From: PGYR01 sp041675005
GTDB lineage: Bacteria > Bacteroidota > Ignavibacteria > Kapaibacteriales > UBA2268
Reading direction: 5' to 3'
Assembly: GCA_041675005.1 (NCBI GenBank)
Contig: JBAYUQ010000001.1
Span: 496,001 to 560,000 of the forward strand
DNA length: 64,000 bases
Shown piece after piece: positions 16,897 through 26,388 of this stretch. Each line of letters begins with the position of its first letter. Position 1 is the first letter of the stretch. The translations under genes were made by a program, and so were the position numbers. The notes below the pieces were generated by a model that was not told where the DNA came from, did no database searches, and saw nothing but the letters and a program-made list of their open reading frames with translations.

Positions 16897-17980
16897 AAAA
16901 GAAGAAAATAAAAATTATTTTAATCATTACCCCGATTATGAAGAAGATATTATTGTTCTTAATGTACCATCTGGAAAAGTACCAGAGAGAATAGATACAT
17001 ACCTTTCAACCTTGATAAAAAATGCTAGTCGTACCAGAGTAAGAAAATCACTTGACGAAGGAATGGTAAAGGTCAACGGAAATATTATAAAGAAAGCTAG
17101 TTATAAAATTACTGGTGATGATATTATAGAATGTATTATGTTAAGAAGACCTCCCGTCAAATTAGTACCTCAAGAAATTCCATTAGATATTGTTTTTGAA
17201 GATAATTATCTCCTTGTTGTTAATAAACCAGCTGGTATGGTTGTTCACCCGGGTGTAGGTAATAGATACGATACTTTAGTTAATGCTGTCTTGTTTCATT
17301 TAGGTATAACTGATAAAATTGAAATTGATTTTAATGATGAAAATGCAGACGATGAAGTAATAAACGACCCAGGTAAAGTGTTTGCCTCAGACGAAGTTAG
17401 ACCTGGAATTGTTCATAGATTAGATAAAAATACAAGTGGTCTTCTTGTTGTTGCTAAGACAACAGAAGTTTTAAGCTTGCTACAAGCTCAATTTGCTGAT
17501 AGAACAGTATCTAGAACATATAATGCAATTGCTTGGGGTACAAGACTCGAAGATGAAGGGTCTATAATAGGCAATATAGATCGCTCCCCTATCGACAGGA
17601 AAAAATTTGCAGTTTCCACGAAGTCTGGGAAATATGCAAAAACAAATTTCAAGGTATTAAAAAGATATTCAATAGCCACTCTAATTGAATTGAAATTAGA
17701 AACGGGGAGAACTCACCAAATAAGGGTTCATTTGACACATCATAAACACCCAATAATTGGAGATGAAGATTACGGTGGGAATATTAATAATTACAAAGGT
17801 GTAAATGGAGAACTAAATAATCTCGCCAAATTTATAATCTCTCGTTCACATAGACAACTTCTCCATGCTAAAAATCTACAGTTTATTCATCCGATTACTA
17901 ATGAAAAGATGCAATTCACTTCCAAACTTCCAGAAGATATGGTAAATGTTATTAATATACTAGATTCGTCACATATTTAA
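16889..17980 (+). CDS. rluD: RluA/RluD family ribosomal pseudouridine synthase
   Basis: The 363 residues have an N-terminal S4 RNA-binding domain (about 31-90, VPERIDTYLS...VRKSLDEGMVKVNG) and a catalytic domain with the signature HRLDKNTSGLLVVAK, where Asp179 is the nucleophile. RluD-type enzymes convert uridines to pseudouridine in 23S rRNA. The insert around 140-170, rich in Asp and Asn, is longer than usual. The start lies inside lspA, an arrangement common in many bacteria. The exact target uridines cannot be told from sequence. Confidence 0.92.
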   Translation: MSKKEENKNYFNHYPDYEEDIIVLNVPSGKVPERIDTYLSTLIKNASRTRVRKSLDEGMVKVNGNIIKKASYKITGDDIIECIMLRRPPVKLVPQEIPLDIVFEDNYLLVVNKPAGMVVHPGVGNRYDTLVNAVLFHLGITDKIEIDFNDENADDEVINDPGKVFASDEVRPGIVHRLDKNTSGLLVVAKTTEVLSLLQAQFADRTVSRTYNAIAWGTRLEDEGSIIGNIDRSPIDRKKFAVSTKSGKYAKTNFKVLKRYSIATLIELKLETGRTHQIRVHLTHHKHPIIGDEDYGGNINNYKGVNGELNNLAKFIISRSHRQLLHAKNLQFIHPITNEKMQFTSKLPEDMVNVINILDSSHI

Positions 17981-18017
17981 TGTAATTATTTTATCAATAA
18001 ATGTATCCTTTTTCAAA

Positions 18018-18025
18018 TAATTTTG
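18018..18025 (+). promoter_or_regulatory. Candidate -7 element for the SBBP/Ig-like protein gene
   Basis: TAATTTTG matches TAnnTTTG and lies 41 bases before the start codon, nearly the same distance as at the better-supported promoter before 37755. The upstream TTTG element is not clear. Confidence 0.35.
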
Positions 18026-18066
18026 TTAATTTGTTTATTATTCTTAATTAACAAAAGACAATTAAT

Positions 18067-21000
18067 ATGAAAAAAATGTATCTTTTACTAGTGTTGTTCA
18101 TAGTATCAATTTATTCATACAGCTCGTTATTATCTGTTGAAATGAAATTTGTAGAAAACAAGGGACAATGGAGTGAGGACATTAGATTTACTTCTGAGAG
18201 AAATGGACTTATAACTAGTGTTACTAATTCAGGCATTTACTTTGATTTTTTCCAAAAAAAAGATAACAGAATTAAAGGTGATGTTCTAAAACTAAATCTA
18301 ATTAACTCAAAATCATTTCATTTCTTACCAAAAGAAGAATTAGATGAAAAATATAATTATTTCTTAGGTAATGACCATTCTAAATGGGTTTCTAACCTTA
18401 AAACTTATAAAAAGTTAATAGCTTCAGATGTTTACGAGGGGATTGATTTTGTGTATTATATTGATAATAATAATCCAAGATATGATTTCATAATAGAACC
18501 TCATGCGAGCACTGACCAAATAGAATTGCAGTTCGATGGAATTTCTAATATAGAATTGAATAATGAAACAATAGAATTAATAACCCCTAGTGTAGTAGTT
18601 GAAAATTCAAATCTTTTTGCTTATCAAATGATAAATGGAAACCAAAAACAAGTTGAATGTAAATTTGTTCTTAAAGACAGTAAAATTACTTTCCAAGTTG
18701 GTGATTATGATAAATCGAAAGAATTAGTAATCGACCCAATTATTTACTCATCTTATTTCGGGTCATCAGGAGATGATAGGCCCAATAAAGTGAAGTATAT
18801 AGATGAAAATAATATTTTGTTAGTTGGTAGTACAACATCAATTGACTTTAGGACAACTACTGGCTCTTATGATGAAGAATACGGTGATAGAACTGATGCA
18901 TTTGTAACAAAATTAAAAGTTGTGAACGCAGAGTATATACCTGAATTCACTACTTATTTAGGTTCTTTAGAATTTGATGAAGCAATTGATGTGGAATTCA
19001 CAAATGAATTTATACTAGTAACAGGTGTTACTGAATCTCCTGACTTTCCAATCTTGAAACCTATCATGTCAAATCATGGCGGTGGGAAAGATATATTTAT
19101 CACATCGCTTAGCTTAGACGGTAGTCAATTATTAAAATCTTCTTTTTATGGTGGTAATGGTGATGACGTTGTAGTAGAAATAAGTAAAGATAGAAATAAC
19201 TATTTCTTATTTGCAGCTCACACTACCTCAAACAATATTCAAACAATTGCTGGTCCTCCAAACAACTCACAAAAAGGTGGAATAGACATATTATTGTTTA
19301 CTATATTAGCAAGTAGAGAAGCAGTTATTATGTCTTCATATTTAGGTGGTTTTCTTGATGACGTTCCTACTGATATCTATATTGACCCTTCAAATGAAGA
19401 CATTTACATGACTGGTTGGACAACTTCATCTAAAGGTACAGCAACCAATGATTTCCCTATATATCCTCTAAAGAAACGAGTTGGATGGAATTATTATGGT
19501 GGCCCCTATGATGAAACATCAAATGGTGGCAAGGATGCATTTGAAATGGTTCTGTCAAAGAATGCACAAAGTTTCATAATATCAGGTTTTTTAGGTGGTG
19601 ATGGAGATGACATAGGTAGAGGTATCTACAAAGATACAGGTGGGAATATTTATTTAATTGGAGAAACATACAATAATGCAAAAGGAGTTCCCTTTCCAGT
19701 ATCTACTGGAAGTTCTACTGTACAGGGCAATTCAGATATATTTGTTGTTAAATACAATGACCTATCAGAAACTAATGGAGCTAAAGTTCAAACTCAGGAC
19801 TATTCAAAACTAATATCATCTCAAGGTAACGAAGTTATGGCAGATATGAAAAAGCATCCTACATTGAATGCTTTTACGGCGGTTTTAGCTTCTGATGGTC
19901 GTTTCCCAAAAATAATATTATCTGAGCTAAAAGCAAAATACAATATCATTTATACTGAAATTGACCTTAGTAATGGTGAAGTAAATAATGCGACCGTTTT
20001 TGGTGGAAATAATGACGATTTCCCAGTTTCATTCGATTTCGATAAATATAATAGTTTTTTAATTGCAGGTTATTCTAATTCTGATGATTTTTATACATCA
20101 TTAAATGCATATCAATCTAAAAATTCTAAAGATTTTGATATAGTTTTAGTAAGAAACTCAATTGGAACATTAAGTCTTCTATCACCTAAAAACAATCAGA
20201 GTCTTTGTGTAGGAACCGATGTGCTTATTAGTTGGGTAGGAGAAAACATAGTGACTGATGATGGTTACGATATAGGCTATTCTTTTGATGATGATCATAA
20301 GATATTTACAACGTTGGCTACTGACATAAAAAGTGAATCTTTTGTTTGGAACGTACCTTCTGATTTATCAGGAAAGAAGAATGTACTTATTAGAGTTACA
20401 CATAATTCTGGAATTTTTGCACAGAATTTAAAGGATTATGATGTAAATGAAAAAGCTACTCTGACAGATTTTCAATTAACAACACCAGATACGATTTGCA
20501 TAGGTGATGATATTACTCTAAAAGCTATTGCAAATGGAGTAAACGTAGAGTACACTTGGTTTAAGGACAATAAAGAAATTGGGAAGACTACAACAAATGA
20601 ATTTACTATAAGCAATGCGACTATTGATAACTCAGGCAAATATAAAGTTTCAATAAAGAATGATTGTCCACCAGCAGAAGAGTCTAAAACTACTTTAGGT
20701 GTATATGTATCACCGGATACTAAAGCAGGTACAATAACTAACAAACTAACGAAAAATAAGGGTGAGACGCTTGAATTGACTACCATTTCTGAAGGTGTAG
20801 AATTGATATATATTTGGCAAAAAGATGGAAAGAATTTGCCATCTCAAAACAAGAAGACTCTTACATTAAGTAACCTCTCTCTTAATGATGCAGGTGTATA
20901 TAGATGTATGATTCAAGGTAAATGTGGTGTTGATTCTACAAATGAGTCAACTGTTGTAATCAATGATGTTATTGGGTCTGTTTCTATTAACTTATCTGAA

Positions 21001-21225
21001 ATTGCAAGTATCTACGAGTCTAGTACTAATATTTATAGTATCGAATTTAAAAACATTTCAAATTATATTTATGAAGTCTATGATAACATTGGAAATATCT
21101 TGGAAGTATCAAATGAAAATTCTAATACCAAAATAGATTTGAATAGTTATAGTAATGGAGTTTATTGGATTGTTATCTCAAAAGGAGACAAGACATATCG
21201 CGAAAAGTTGATTAAGATTAATTAA
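18067..21225 (+). CDS. T9SS-sorted secreted protein with DUF7948/SBBP region and Ig-like domains
   Basis: The 1052 residues start with a signal peptide (about 1-24, MKKMYLLLVLFIVSIYSYSS). The KFVENKGQW segment marks the DUF7948-type N-terminal domain (about 26-220). SBBP-like propeller repeats follow (about 225-700; SSYFGSSGDD, SFYGGNGDDVV, SGFLGGDGDDIG, each near a VYLTG/IYMTGWT-like strand). Then come an Ig-like domain resembling the one in the protein at the left edge (LLSPKNNQS...ISWVG), two Ig domains with TWFKD and IWQKDGK, and a T9SS C-terminal sorting domain ending KLIKIN. It is predicted to be exported to the cell surface or medium. Such proteins are usually annotated only as gliding or sorting-domain proteins; the ligand is unknown. 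Confidence 0.88.
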   Translation: MKKMYLLLVLFIVSIYSYSSLLSVEMKFVENKGQWSEDIRFTSERNGLITSVTNSGIYFDFFQKKDNRIKGDVLKLNLINSKSFHFLPKEELDEKYNYFLGNDHSKWVSNLKTYKKLIASDVYEGIDFVYYIDNNNPRYDFIIEPHASTDQIELQFDGISNIELNNETIELITPSVVVENSNLFAYQMINGNQKQVECKFVLKDSKITFQVGDYDKSKELVIDPIIYSSYFGSSGDDRPNKVKYIDENNILLVGSTTSIDFRTTTGSYDEEYGDRTDAFVTKLKVVNAEYIPEFTTYLGSLEFDEAIDVEFTNEFILVTGVTESPDFPILKPIMSNHGGGKDIFITSLSLDGSQLLKSSFYGGNGDDVVVEISKDRNNYFLFAAHTTSNNIQTIAGPPNNSQKGGIDILLFTILASREAVIMSSYLGGFLDDVPTDIYIDPSNEDIYMTGWTTSSKGTATNDFPIYPLKKRVGWNYYGGPYDETSNGGKDAFEMVLSKNAQSFIISGFLGGDGDDIGRGIYKDTGGNIYLIGETYNNAKGVPFPVSTGSSTVQGNSDIFVVKYNDLSETNGAKVQTQDYSKLISSQGNEVMADMKKHPTLNAFTAVLASDGRFPKIILSELKAKYNIIYTEIDLSNGEVNNATVFGGNNDDFPVSFDFDKYNSFLIAGYSNSDDFYTSLNAYQSKNSKDFDIVLVRNSIGTLSLLSPKNNQSLCVGTDVLISWVGENIVTDDGYDIGYSFDDDHKIFTTLATDIKSESFVWNVPSDLSGKKNVLIRVTHNSGIFAQNLKDYDVNEKATLTDFQLTTPDTICIGDDITLKAIANGVNVEYTWFKDNKEIGKTTTNEFTISNATIDNSGKYKVSIKNDCPPAEESKTTLGVYVSPDTKAGTITNKLTKNKGETLELTTISEGVELIYIWQKDGKNLPSQNKKTLTLSNLSLNDAGVYRCMIQGKCGVDSTNESTVVINDVIGSVSINLSEIASIYESSTNIYSIEFKNISNYIYEVYDNIGNILEVSNENSNTKIDLNSYSNGVYWIVISKGDKTYREKLIKIN

Positions 21226-21257
21226 CAGTATAAAATAACATAGAATTATATAAGTCA

Positions 21258-21285
21258 AAGGGAAGTATTAACACTTCCCTTTTTT
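21258..21285 (+). terminator. Intrinsic terminator
   Basis: AAGGGAAGT (21258-21266) pairs with ACTTCCCTT (21273-21281) around a 6-base loop, followed by a run of T. It closes the preceding gene and lies 20 bases before the nitroreductase start. Confidence 0.85.
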
Positions 21286-21304
21286 AATAAACTAATAAAA
21301 TCAG

Positions 21305-21901
21305 TTGAACAATAAAAAGTACTATAAAATCAATTCATTGATTGCAAAAAGATGGAGTCCAAGAATATTCGATCCAAATAAGCAAGTGACTAATCAGCAA
21401 ATCCTTAGTATTTGTGAAGCAGCAAGATGGGCACCATCATGTTCAAATCAACAGCCGTACAAATATATTATTTGGAATAAAAATACAAATTCTGTTGATT
21501 TCAATAGGGCTTTTGATACTCTAGATAGAGGTAATCAAAACTGGGTGAAAAACTGCCCCATTTTGTTAGTAGCAATAGCCGATACAAAGTTCAATAATGG
21601 AAGCTTTAATAATTGGGCAGAATATGATACTGGTTCAGCAAGTGAGAATATATGTTTGCAAGCAACATCATTAGGTTTGTTTGCTCATCAAATGGCGGGA
21701 TTTGACGTAATTAGATTAAAAAAGAGTTTCGATATTCCACCTTCATACAACCCAATGGCAATGATTGCCATTGGGTATAAATCTGATGACTTATCATTAG
21801 TTGATGAGAGGTATCAAAAGATGGAGTTGACTGAAAGAAAAAGAAAACCACTTCAAGATAACTTTTTCGATTCTAAATGGAAGAACCCAATTTATAAATA
21901 A
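21305..21901 (+). CDS. Nitroreductase family protein
   Basis: This is an FMN-dependent NAD(P)H oxidoreductase of the nitroreductase fold, 198 residues. INSLIAKRWSPRIFDP and EAARWAPSCSNQQPYKYI carry the FMN-phosphate binding Arg and Ser residues, and ENICLQATSLGL with MIAIGYK completes the fold. The substrate is unknown. The start codon is TTG at 21305; the next in-frame ATG is far inside the domain. It is the first gene of a run of five in which all gaps are 14 bases or fewer. Confidence 0.9.
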   Translation: MNNKKYYKINSLIAKRWSPRIFDPNKQVTNQQILSICEAARWAPSCSNQQPYKYIIWNKNTNSVDFNRAFDTLDRGNQNWVKNCPILLVAIADTKFNNGSFNNWAEYDTGSASENICLQATSLGLFAHQMAGFDVIRLKKSFDIPPSYNPMAMIAIGYKSDDLSLVDERYQKMELTERKRKPLQDNFFDSKWKNPIYK

Positions 21902-21902
21902 G

Positions 21903-22652
21903 ATGAGAATAATAATGAATAAGAAAGTTATAATAATAACAGGTGGATCAAGCGGCATAGGTGAAGCTACAGCAAAAAGATTAGCAAAAGAAGGACATAG
22001 CTTAGTTTTAGCGGCTCGTAGAGAAGATAAACTTGTTGAAATTAAGAGAAGTTTATATCCAGAGAACAATAATGTAATTATACATACAACTGACGTCACT
22101 AACAGAAATGATGTTGCCTCATTAGTAAAAAAGACAATGGAAGAGTTTGGAAGAGTTGATGTATTGATAAACAATGCTGGAATAATGCCCCTATCATTCA
22201 TTGAAGAAGGTAGAGTCGAGGATTGGGATAGGATGATAGATGTTAACTTGAAAGGACTTCTATATGGAATCAATGAAGTTGTACCTATTATGAAAAAGCA
22301 AAATGCTGGACATATAATCAATGTATCATCAGTTGCCGGAAGAAGAGTCTTCCCCACTGCCGCAGTTTATTGTGCTACAAAATTTGGTGTGAATGCTATT
22401 ACCGAAGGACTCAGACAAGAGTTGAGTGCTAAATATAATATCAAAGTAACAGCAATAGAACCAGGAGCAACAAAGACGGAGCTACAGAGTCATATTCCTA
22501 ACAAAGATATAAGAGAGAACTTTGCTAAAAGAATGGAAACTATAACATTTCTTGAAGCTTCGGATATTGCTGAAGCAATTCATTATGCTATTTCGCAGCC
22601 CAAACATGTAAATGTAACAGAAATCCTAATCCACCCCACTGAAGGTCCCTAG
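21903..22652 (+). CDS. Short-chain dehydrogenase/reductase (SDR)
   Basis: This classical SDR has 249 residues, with cofactor motif TGGSSGIG (13-20), NNAG (90-93) and catalytic Ser142/Ser143, Tyr156 and Lys160 (YCATK). The Arg-Arg after the second strand (AARRED) suggests NADP(H) use. The substrate is unknown; the sequence resembles the YdfG-like 3-hydroxy acid dehydrogenase branch. An alternative ATG at 21915 (MNKKVIIITGG) is equally good or better. It starts one base after the nitroreductase stop. Confidence 0.9.
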   Translation: MRIIMNKKVIIITGGSSGIGEATAKRLAKEGHSLVLAARREDKLVEIKRSLYPENNNVIIHTTDVTNRNDVASLVKKTMEEFGRVDVLINNAGIMPLSFIEEGRVEDWDRMIDVNLKGLLYGINEVVPIMKKQNAGHIINVSSVAGRRVFPTAAVYCATKFGVNAITEGLRQELSAKYNIKVTAIEPGATKTELQSHIPNKDIRENFAKRMETITFLEASDIAEAIHYAISQPKHVNVTEILIHPTEGP

Positions 22653-22655
22653 TTT

Positions 22656-23906
22656 ATGATAAATGCAGCAATAATTGCAATTGGCGATGAGTTATTAATT
22701 GGTGAAACTATTAATACTAATTCTGCTTGGTTAGGGAAAGAGCTGACAGCATTAGGTATAAGTGTTAATTCATCAATTATTATTTCAGATAATCAAGATT
22801 CTATTATCAACTCTATTTCACAACTGTCTGAAGTCAATGATATTATCATAACTACTGGAGGTTTAGGCCCGACCAAAGATGATATTACTAAGAAAGCGAT
22901 TTCTACTTTTTTCGGTGTTGAATTAAGAGAAGATGATTCCACCCGCCTACATTTAATTGATTATTTAACTAGTAGAGGTAGAGAAATAACAGATATTCAT
23001 TTTGAACAAGCTCTTCTCCCCTCTTGTTCTTCGGCTTTGAGTAATTCTGTGGGTACAGCTCCAGGTATCTATACAATTAAAAATAATAAGCTTTATTTTA
23101 ATTTGCCTGGTGTTCCTCGTGAAATGAAATCTATTTTCGAAGAAAACATAGTAGCTATTATAAATGACTATAAAAGCAATATAAAAGATGATTACTTTGT
23201 TTATAAGACTATTTATACTACGGGAATTGTTGAATCTGAAATTGCAAAAAGAATATCATATTTAGATGACAAAAATGAGACTATAAAGTTTGCCTATCTA
23301 CCCTCTTATTCCGGTGTTAGATTAAGACTTGGTGTTCTAAATTCTGAACTAAAAGCAAACAACAACCTAATAAAAGATTTAGAGAAAACAATCTATAATC
23401 ACCTAGATTCACACATTATAAAGGAAGAAAAACCAATATTAGAAGCATTCCAAGAATACTTTCTAAAAAATAATTGGACTATTTCGGTGGCCGAATCTTG
23501 TACTGGAGGTGGATTAGGAAGCTTATTAACTGAATTATCTGGAAGTTCGAAAATCCTAGAAGGTGGTTTTATCGTATATAGTAATAAAGCAAAGAAAGAG
23601 TTATTAAATGTAAAGGAATCAACTTTGGCTGAGTTTGGTGCAGTAAGCGAGGAAACGGCAATCGAACTTGCTTATAATTGTAGATTAAAAATGAAAACTG
23701 ATTTTGCAATATCTATTACAGGAATAGCAGGCCCTAATGGTGGAACAGATGAAAAACCAGTTGGTACTGTTTGGATAGGAATTTCAGATATGAAAGAAAC
23801 AAAAGCAACAAAATTCGTATTTTTGAAAAATAGAGAAGCAAATAGAGAATTAAGTAAGTACACAGCTCTATCAATGCTTTATAGAAAATTAAAATATAAC
23901 ATATAA
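22656..23906 (+). CDS. cinA: CinA family protein (NMN deamidase-related)
   Basis: The 416 residues hold the N-terminal MoaB/MogA-like COG1058 domain (about 1-170; IGDELLIGETINTNS and TTGGLGPTKDD) and the C-terminal PncC-type nicotinamide-nucleotide amidase domain (about 255-416; VAESCTGGGLGSLLT, GGFIVYSNKAK, GIAGPNGGT, VGTVWIG). These proteins act in pyridine nucleotide salvage, hydrolysing NMN and, through the first domain, ADP-ribose. The competence role suggested by the name is not general. It lies three bases after the SDR gene and seven before tsaD. Confidence 0.93.
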   Translation: MINAAIIAIGDELLIGETINTNSAWLGKELTALGISVNSSIIISDNQDSIINSISQLSEVNDIIITTGGLGPTKDDITKKAISTFFGVELREDDSTRLHLIDYLTSRGREITDIHFEQALLPSCSSALSNSVGTAPGIYTIKNNKLYFNLPGVPREMKSIFEENIVAIINDYKSNIKDDYFVYKTIYTTGIVESEIAKRISYLDDKNETIKFAYLPSYSGVRLRLGVLNSELKANNNLIKDLEKTIYNHLDSHIIKEEKPILEAFQEYFLKNNWTISVAESCTGGGLGSLLTELSGSSKILEGGFIVYSNKAKKELLNVKESTLAEFGAVSEETAIELAYNCRLKMKTDFAISITGIAGPNGGTDEKPVGTVWIGISDMKETKATKFVFLKNREANRELSKYTALSMLYRKLKYNI

Positions 23907-23913
23907 TATTAGA

Positions 23914-24921
23914 ATGAATATATTGGCGATAGAAAGCTCCTGCGATGATACATCAATAGCAGTTATTAATGAAAATAATGTTTTGAGTAATGTTATTTCA
24001 TCACAACCTATCCATACCGATTTTGGTGGGATAGTACCTGAGTTGGCATCTAGGGCTCATATTAATAATATTTCTAGGCTTACGGCATCTAGTTTAAAGA
24101 TTGCAGATATAGATATAGATAATGTTGATGCGATTGCAGTTACGTCGGAACCTGGACTAATGGGTTCTTTAATTGTTGGATCTTCATTCGCCAAAGGTTT
24201 ATGCTTGAAATATAACCTACCCTTGATCCCTGTTAATCATATTGAAGGACATATCTACTCAGGATGCTTGGAAGATGAGACACTTGAATTCCCATTCATT
24301 TCATTAGTAGTAAGTGGCGGCCATACTTCTTTATTCTTAGTAAGGTCTTATACAGAATATGATATTATCGGTATGACTAAAGATGATGCTGCTGGTGAAG
24401 CTTTCGATAAGATTGCAAAACTAATGGGGCTTGGATATCCAGGTGGCCCAGTTATAGATAAACTGGCAAAAGAAGGAAATCCGACTGAATATGATTTTCC
24501 AAGATCGATGATTAATACAGATGACTTTGATTTTAGTTTTAGTGGATTGAAAACTTCTGTAAGATATTTTATCCAAAAGAATTTTGAATTTCCATTAGAA
24601 GAAAAAGATAAACAGAACCTTGCTGCATCAGTTCAATCAGCAATAGTTGATGTTCTAAAATATAAAACACATAAAGCTGCTAAAAAGCATAAGATTAAGA
24701 ACATTGTCATAGGTGGTGGAGTTTCAGCAAACTCTTTACTAAGAAAATCCTTCTTGCAATTGGAAGAGAAAGGATATAAAATAGTATTGCCAAAAATGGA
24801 ATATTGCATAGATAATGCGGCAATGATCGGATTTTTAGCAAATAAGAAAATCGAAGATAAGGATAATAAATTTAATGATTTAACATTTAAAGTCAGCTCT
24901 AGACCAATGAGATCAAAATAA
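23914..24921 (+). CDS. tsaD: tRNA N6-adenosine threonylcarbamoyltransferase
   Basis: TsaD transfers the threonylcarbamoyl group to A37 of ANN-decoding tRNAs, working with TsaB, TsaE and TsaC, none of which is adjacent. The 335 residues are full length. The start MNILAIESSCDDTSIAV is canonical, the metal ligands are His109 and His113 (VNHIEGHIYSG), and the ASKHA-fold signatures LVVSGGHTSL, GGGVSANSLLR and CIDNAAMIG are present. Confidence 0.97.
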   Translation: MNILAIESSCDDTSIAVINENNVLSNVISSQPIHTDFGGIVPELASRAHINNISRLTASSLKIADIDIDNVDAIAVTSEPGLMGSLIVGSSFAKGLCLKYNLPLIPVNHIEGHIYSGCLEDETLEFPFISLVVSGGHTSLFLVRSYTEYDIIGMTKDDAAGEAFDKIAKLMGLGYPGGPVIDKLAKEGNPTEYDFPRSMINTDDFDFSFSGLKTSVRYFIQKNFEFPLEEKDKQNLAASVQSAIVDVLKYKTHKAAKKHKIKNIVIGGGVSANSLLRKSFLQLEEKGYKIVLPKMEYCIDNAAMIGFLANKKIEDKDNKFNDLTFKVSSRPMRSK

Positions 24922-24935
24922 TTAAAAGGAATAAT

Positions 24936-26387
24936 ATGACAAAGACTATAGATAAACTAGAACCAAAAATAGTATGGGAAATCTTCCACGAGATAACTAA
25001 GCATCCTAGACCTTCAAAGAAAGAAGAAAAAATAGTAAAGTACATTGAAGACTTTGCAAAAGGTTTAAATCTCCCTGTTACAAAAGACAAATTAGGCAAT
25101 CTGGTAATAATAAAACCGGCTACAAAAGGTTATGAAGACAAACCAACATTTTGTATTCAAGCCCATGTCGATATGGTAACTGAAAAAAATAGAGGTGTCG
25201 AATTTGATTTTGATAATGACGCTATACAAACATATATAGAAGACGGCTGGGTAAAAGCAAAAGGTACTACTTTAGGTGCTGACAATGGTCTTGGTTTAGC
25301 TATGGGAATGGCTGTACTTGCTTCGAAGGATTTAGAACATCCTAGGTTTGAGTTACTTTGTACTCTTGATGAAGAAACAGGACTTACTGGTGCTGCTGAA
25401 CTTGGTACTGATTTATTAGAATCAGAAATATTAATCAATCTAGACACAGAGGAATTTGGGCACTTTACGATAGGTTGTGCTGGTGGATTAAATACACTTG
25501 GTACTTTAGATTTAGTATTAGAAGATACTCCTAAGCAATATAGAACTTATGAATTGTCACTGAAAGGTTTATTAGGTGGTCACTCAGGAATAGAAATCGG
25601 TGATGAGCGCGGAAATGCAGCCAAAATCTTGGTTCGTTTTGTATTACACCTAAAGGATAGATTCAATATTCGAATTCATTCATTTGATAGCGGTGATAAG
25701 CACAATGCTATACCTAGGGAAGCTTATATGACCTTTTCACTACCAATGGATCAAATTCTTAAATTAGAAGCAATGGTGCTCTCATATAAAGATATTCTAA
25801 AAAATGAATGGCTGTATAAAGAACCAAATATTGAGTTGTATTTAAATAGTATTGAGTTCAAAAATAAAGTGATGTCTGTTGGTACTCAAGATGATTTACT
25901 AAATACTATAAATGCATTACCTCATGGTGCACAAAAATATACTCCTGAATTACCAACTCTTGTTCAGACATCAACTAATTTGGCAAGTGTGAAAACTAAA
26001 GAAAATAAGATAGAAATACTTACTAGTCAACGCAGTATAGTAGAATCTGAAAAGTTTTGGATATCTGGTATTGTCAATTCTGTATTCGAATTAGGTGGAT
26101 TCAATATATCAAGAACTTCTGGTTACCCTGCTTGGGAACCGAAAAAGAATTCTGAATTAGTTGACAAAGCTGTCCAAATTTATAAAGAAACATTCAACGA
26201 TGAACCAGTTATAGAACTGATTCATGCTGGTTTAGAGTGTGGACTAATAGGTGAGAAATACCCAAATATGGAAATGCTTTCATTCGGTCCTACATTAAAA
26301 GATGTACATACACCATCTGAAAAAATAGAAATTGATTCAGTTGACAAAAGCTGGTTATTATTAAAAAATATTATTAAAGAATTATAA
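24936..26387 (+). CDS. pepD: Aminoacyl-histidine dipeptidase (PepD, peptidase family M20)
   Basis: This cytoplasmic zinc dipeptidase cleaves dipeptides with broad specificity, including carnosine-like Xaa-His. The 483 residues match the family. Metal and catalytic residues are visible in IQAHVDM (His77, Asp79), LGADNGLG (Asp116) and DEETGLTG (Glu146, Glu147). The lid domain has GLLGGHSG. It ends the nitroreductase-SDR-cinA-tsaD run. Its stop codon is one base from the stop of the converging giant gene, leaving no room for a separate terminator. Confidence 0.94.
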   Translation: MTKTIDKLEPKIVWEIFHEITKHPRPSKKEEKIVKYIEDFAKGLNLPVTKDKLGNLVIIKPATKGYEDKPTFCIQAHVDMVTEKNRGVEFDFDNDAIQTYIEDGWVKAKGTTLGADNGLGLAMGMAVLASKDLEHPRFELLCTLDEETGLTGAAELGTDLLESEILINLDTEEFGHFTIGCAGGLNTLGTLDLVLEDTPKQYRTYELSLKGLLGGHSGIEIGDERGNAAKILVRFVLHLKDRFNIRIHSFDSGDKHNAIPREAYMTFSLPMDQILKLEAMVLSYKDILKNEWLYKEPNIELYLNSIEFKNKVMSVGTQDDLLNTINALPHGAQKYTPELPTLVQTSTNLASVKTKENKIEILTSQRSIVESEKFWISGIVNSVFELGGFNISRTSGYPAWEPKKNSELVDKAVQIYKETFNDEPVIELIHAGLECGLIGEKYPNMEMLSFGPTLKDVHTPSEKIEIDSVDKSWLLLKNIIKEL

Positions 26388-26388
26388 C

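Noticed and set aside
21797..22357. A 186-codon open frame antisense to the SDR gene
   Set aside because: It runs opposite to clearly conserved SDR and nitroreductase coding sequence and has no recognisable protein family; it is a shadow of codon bias.
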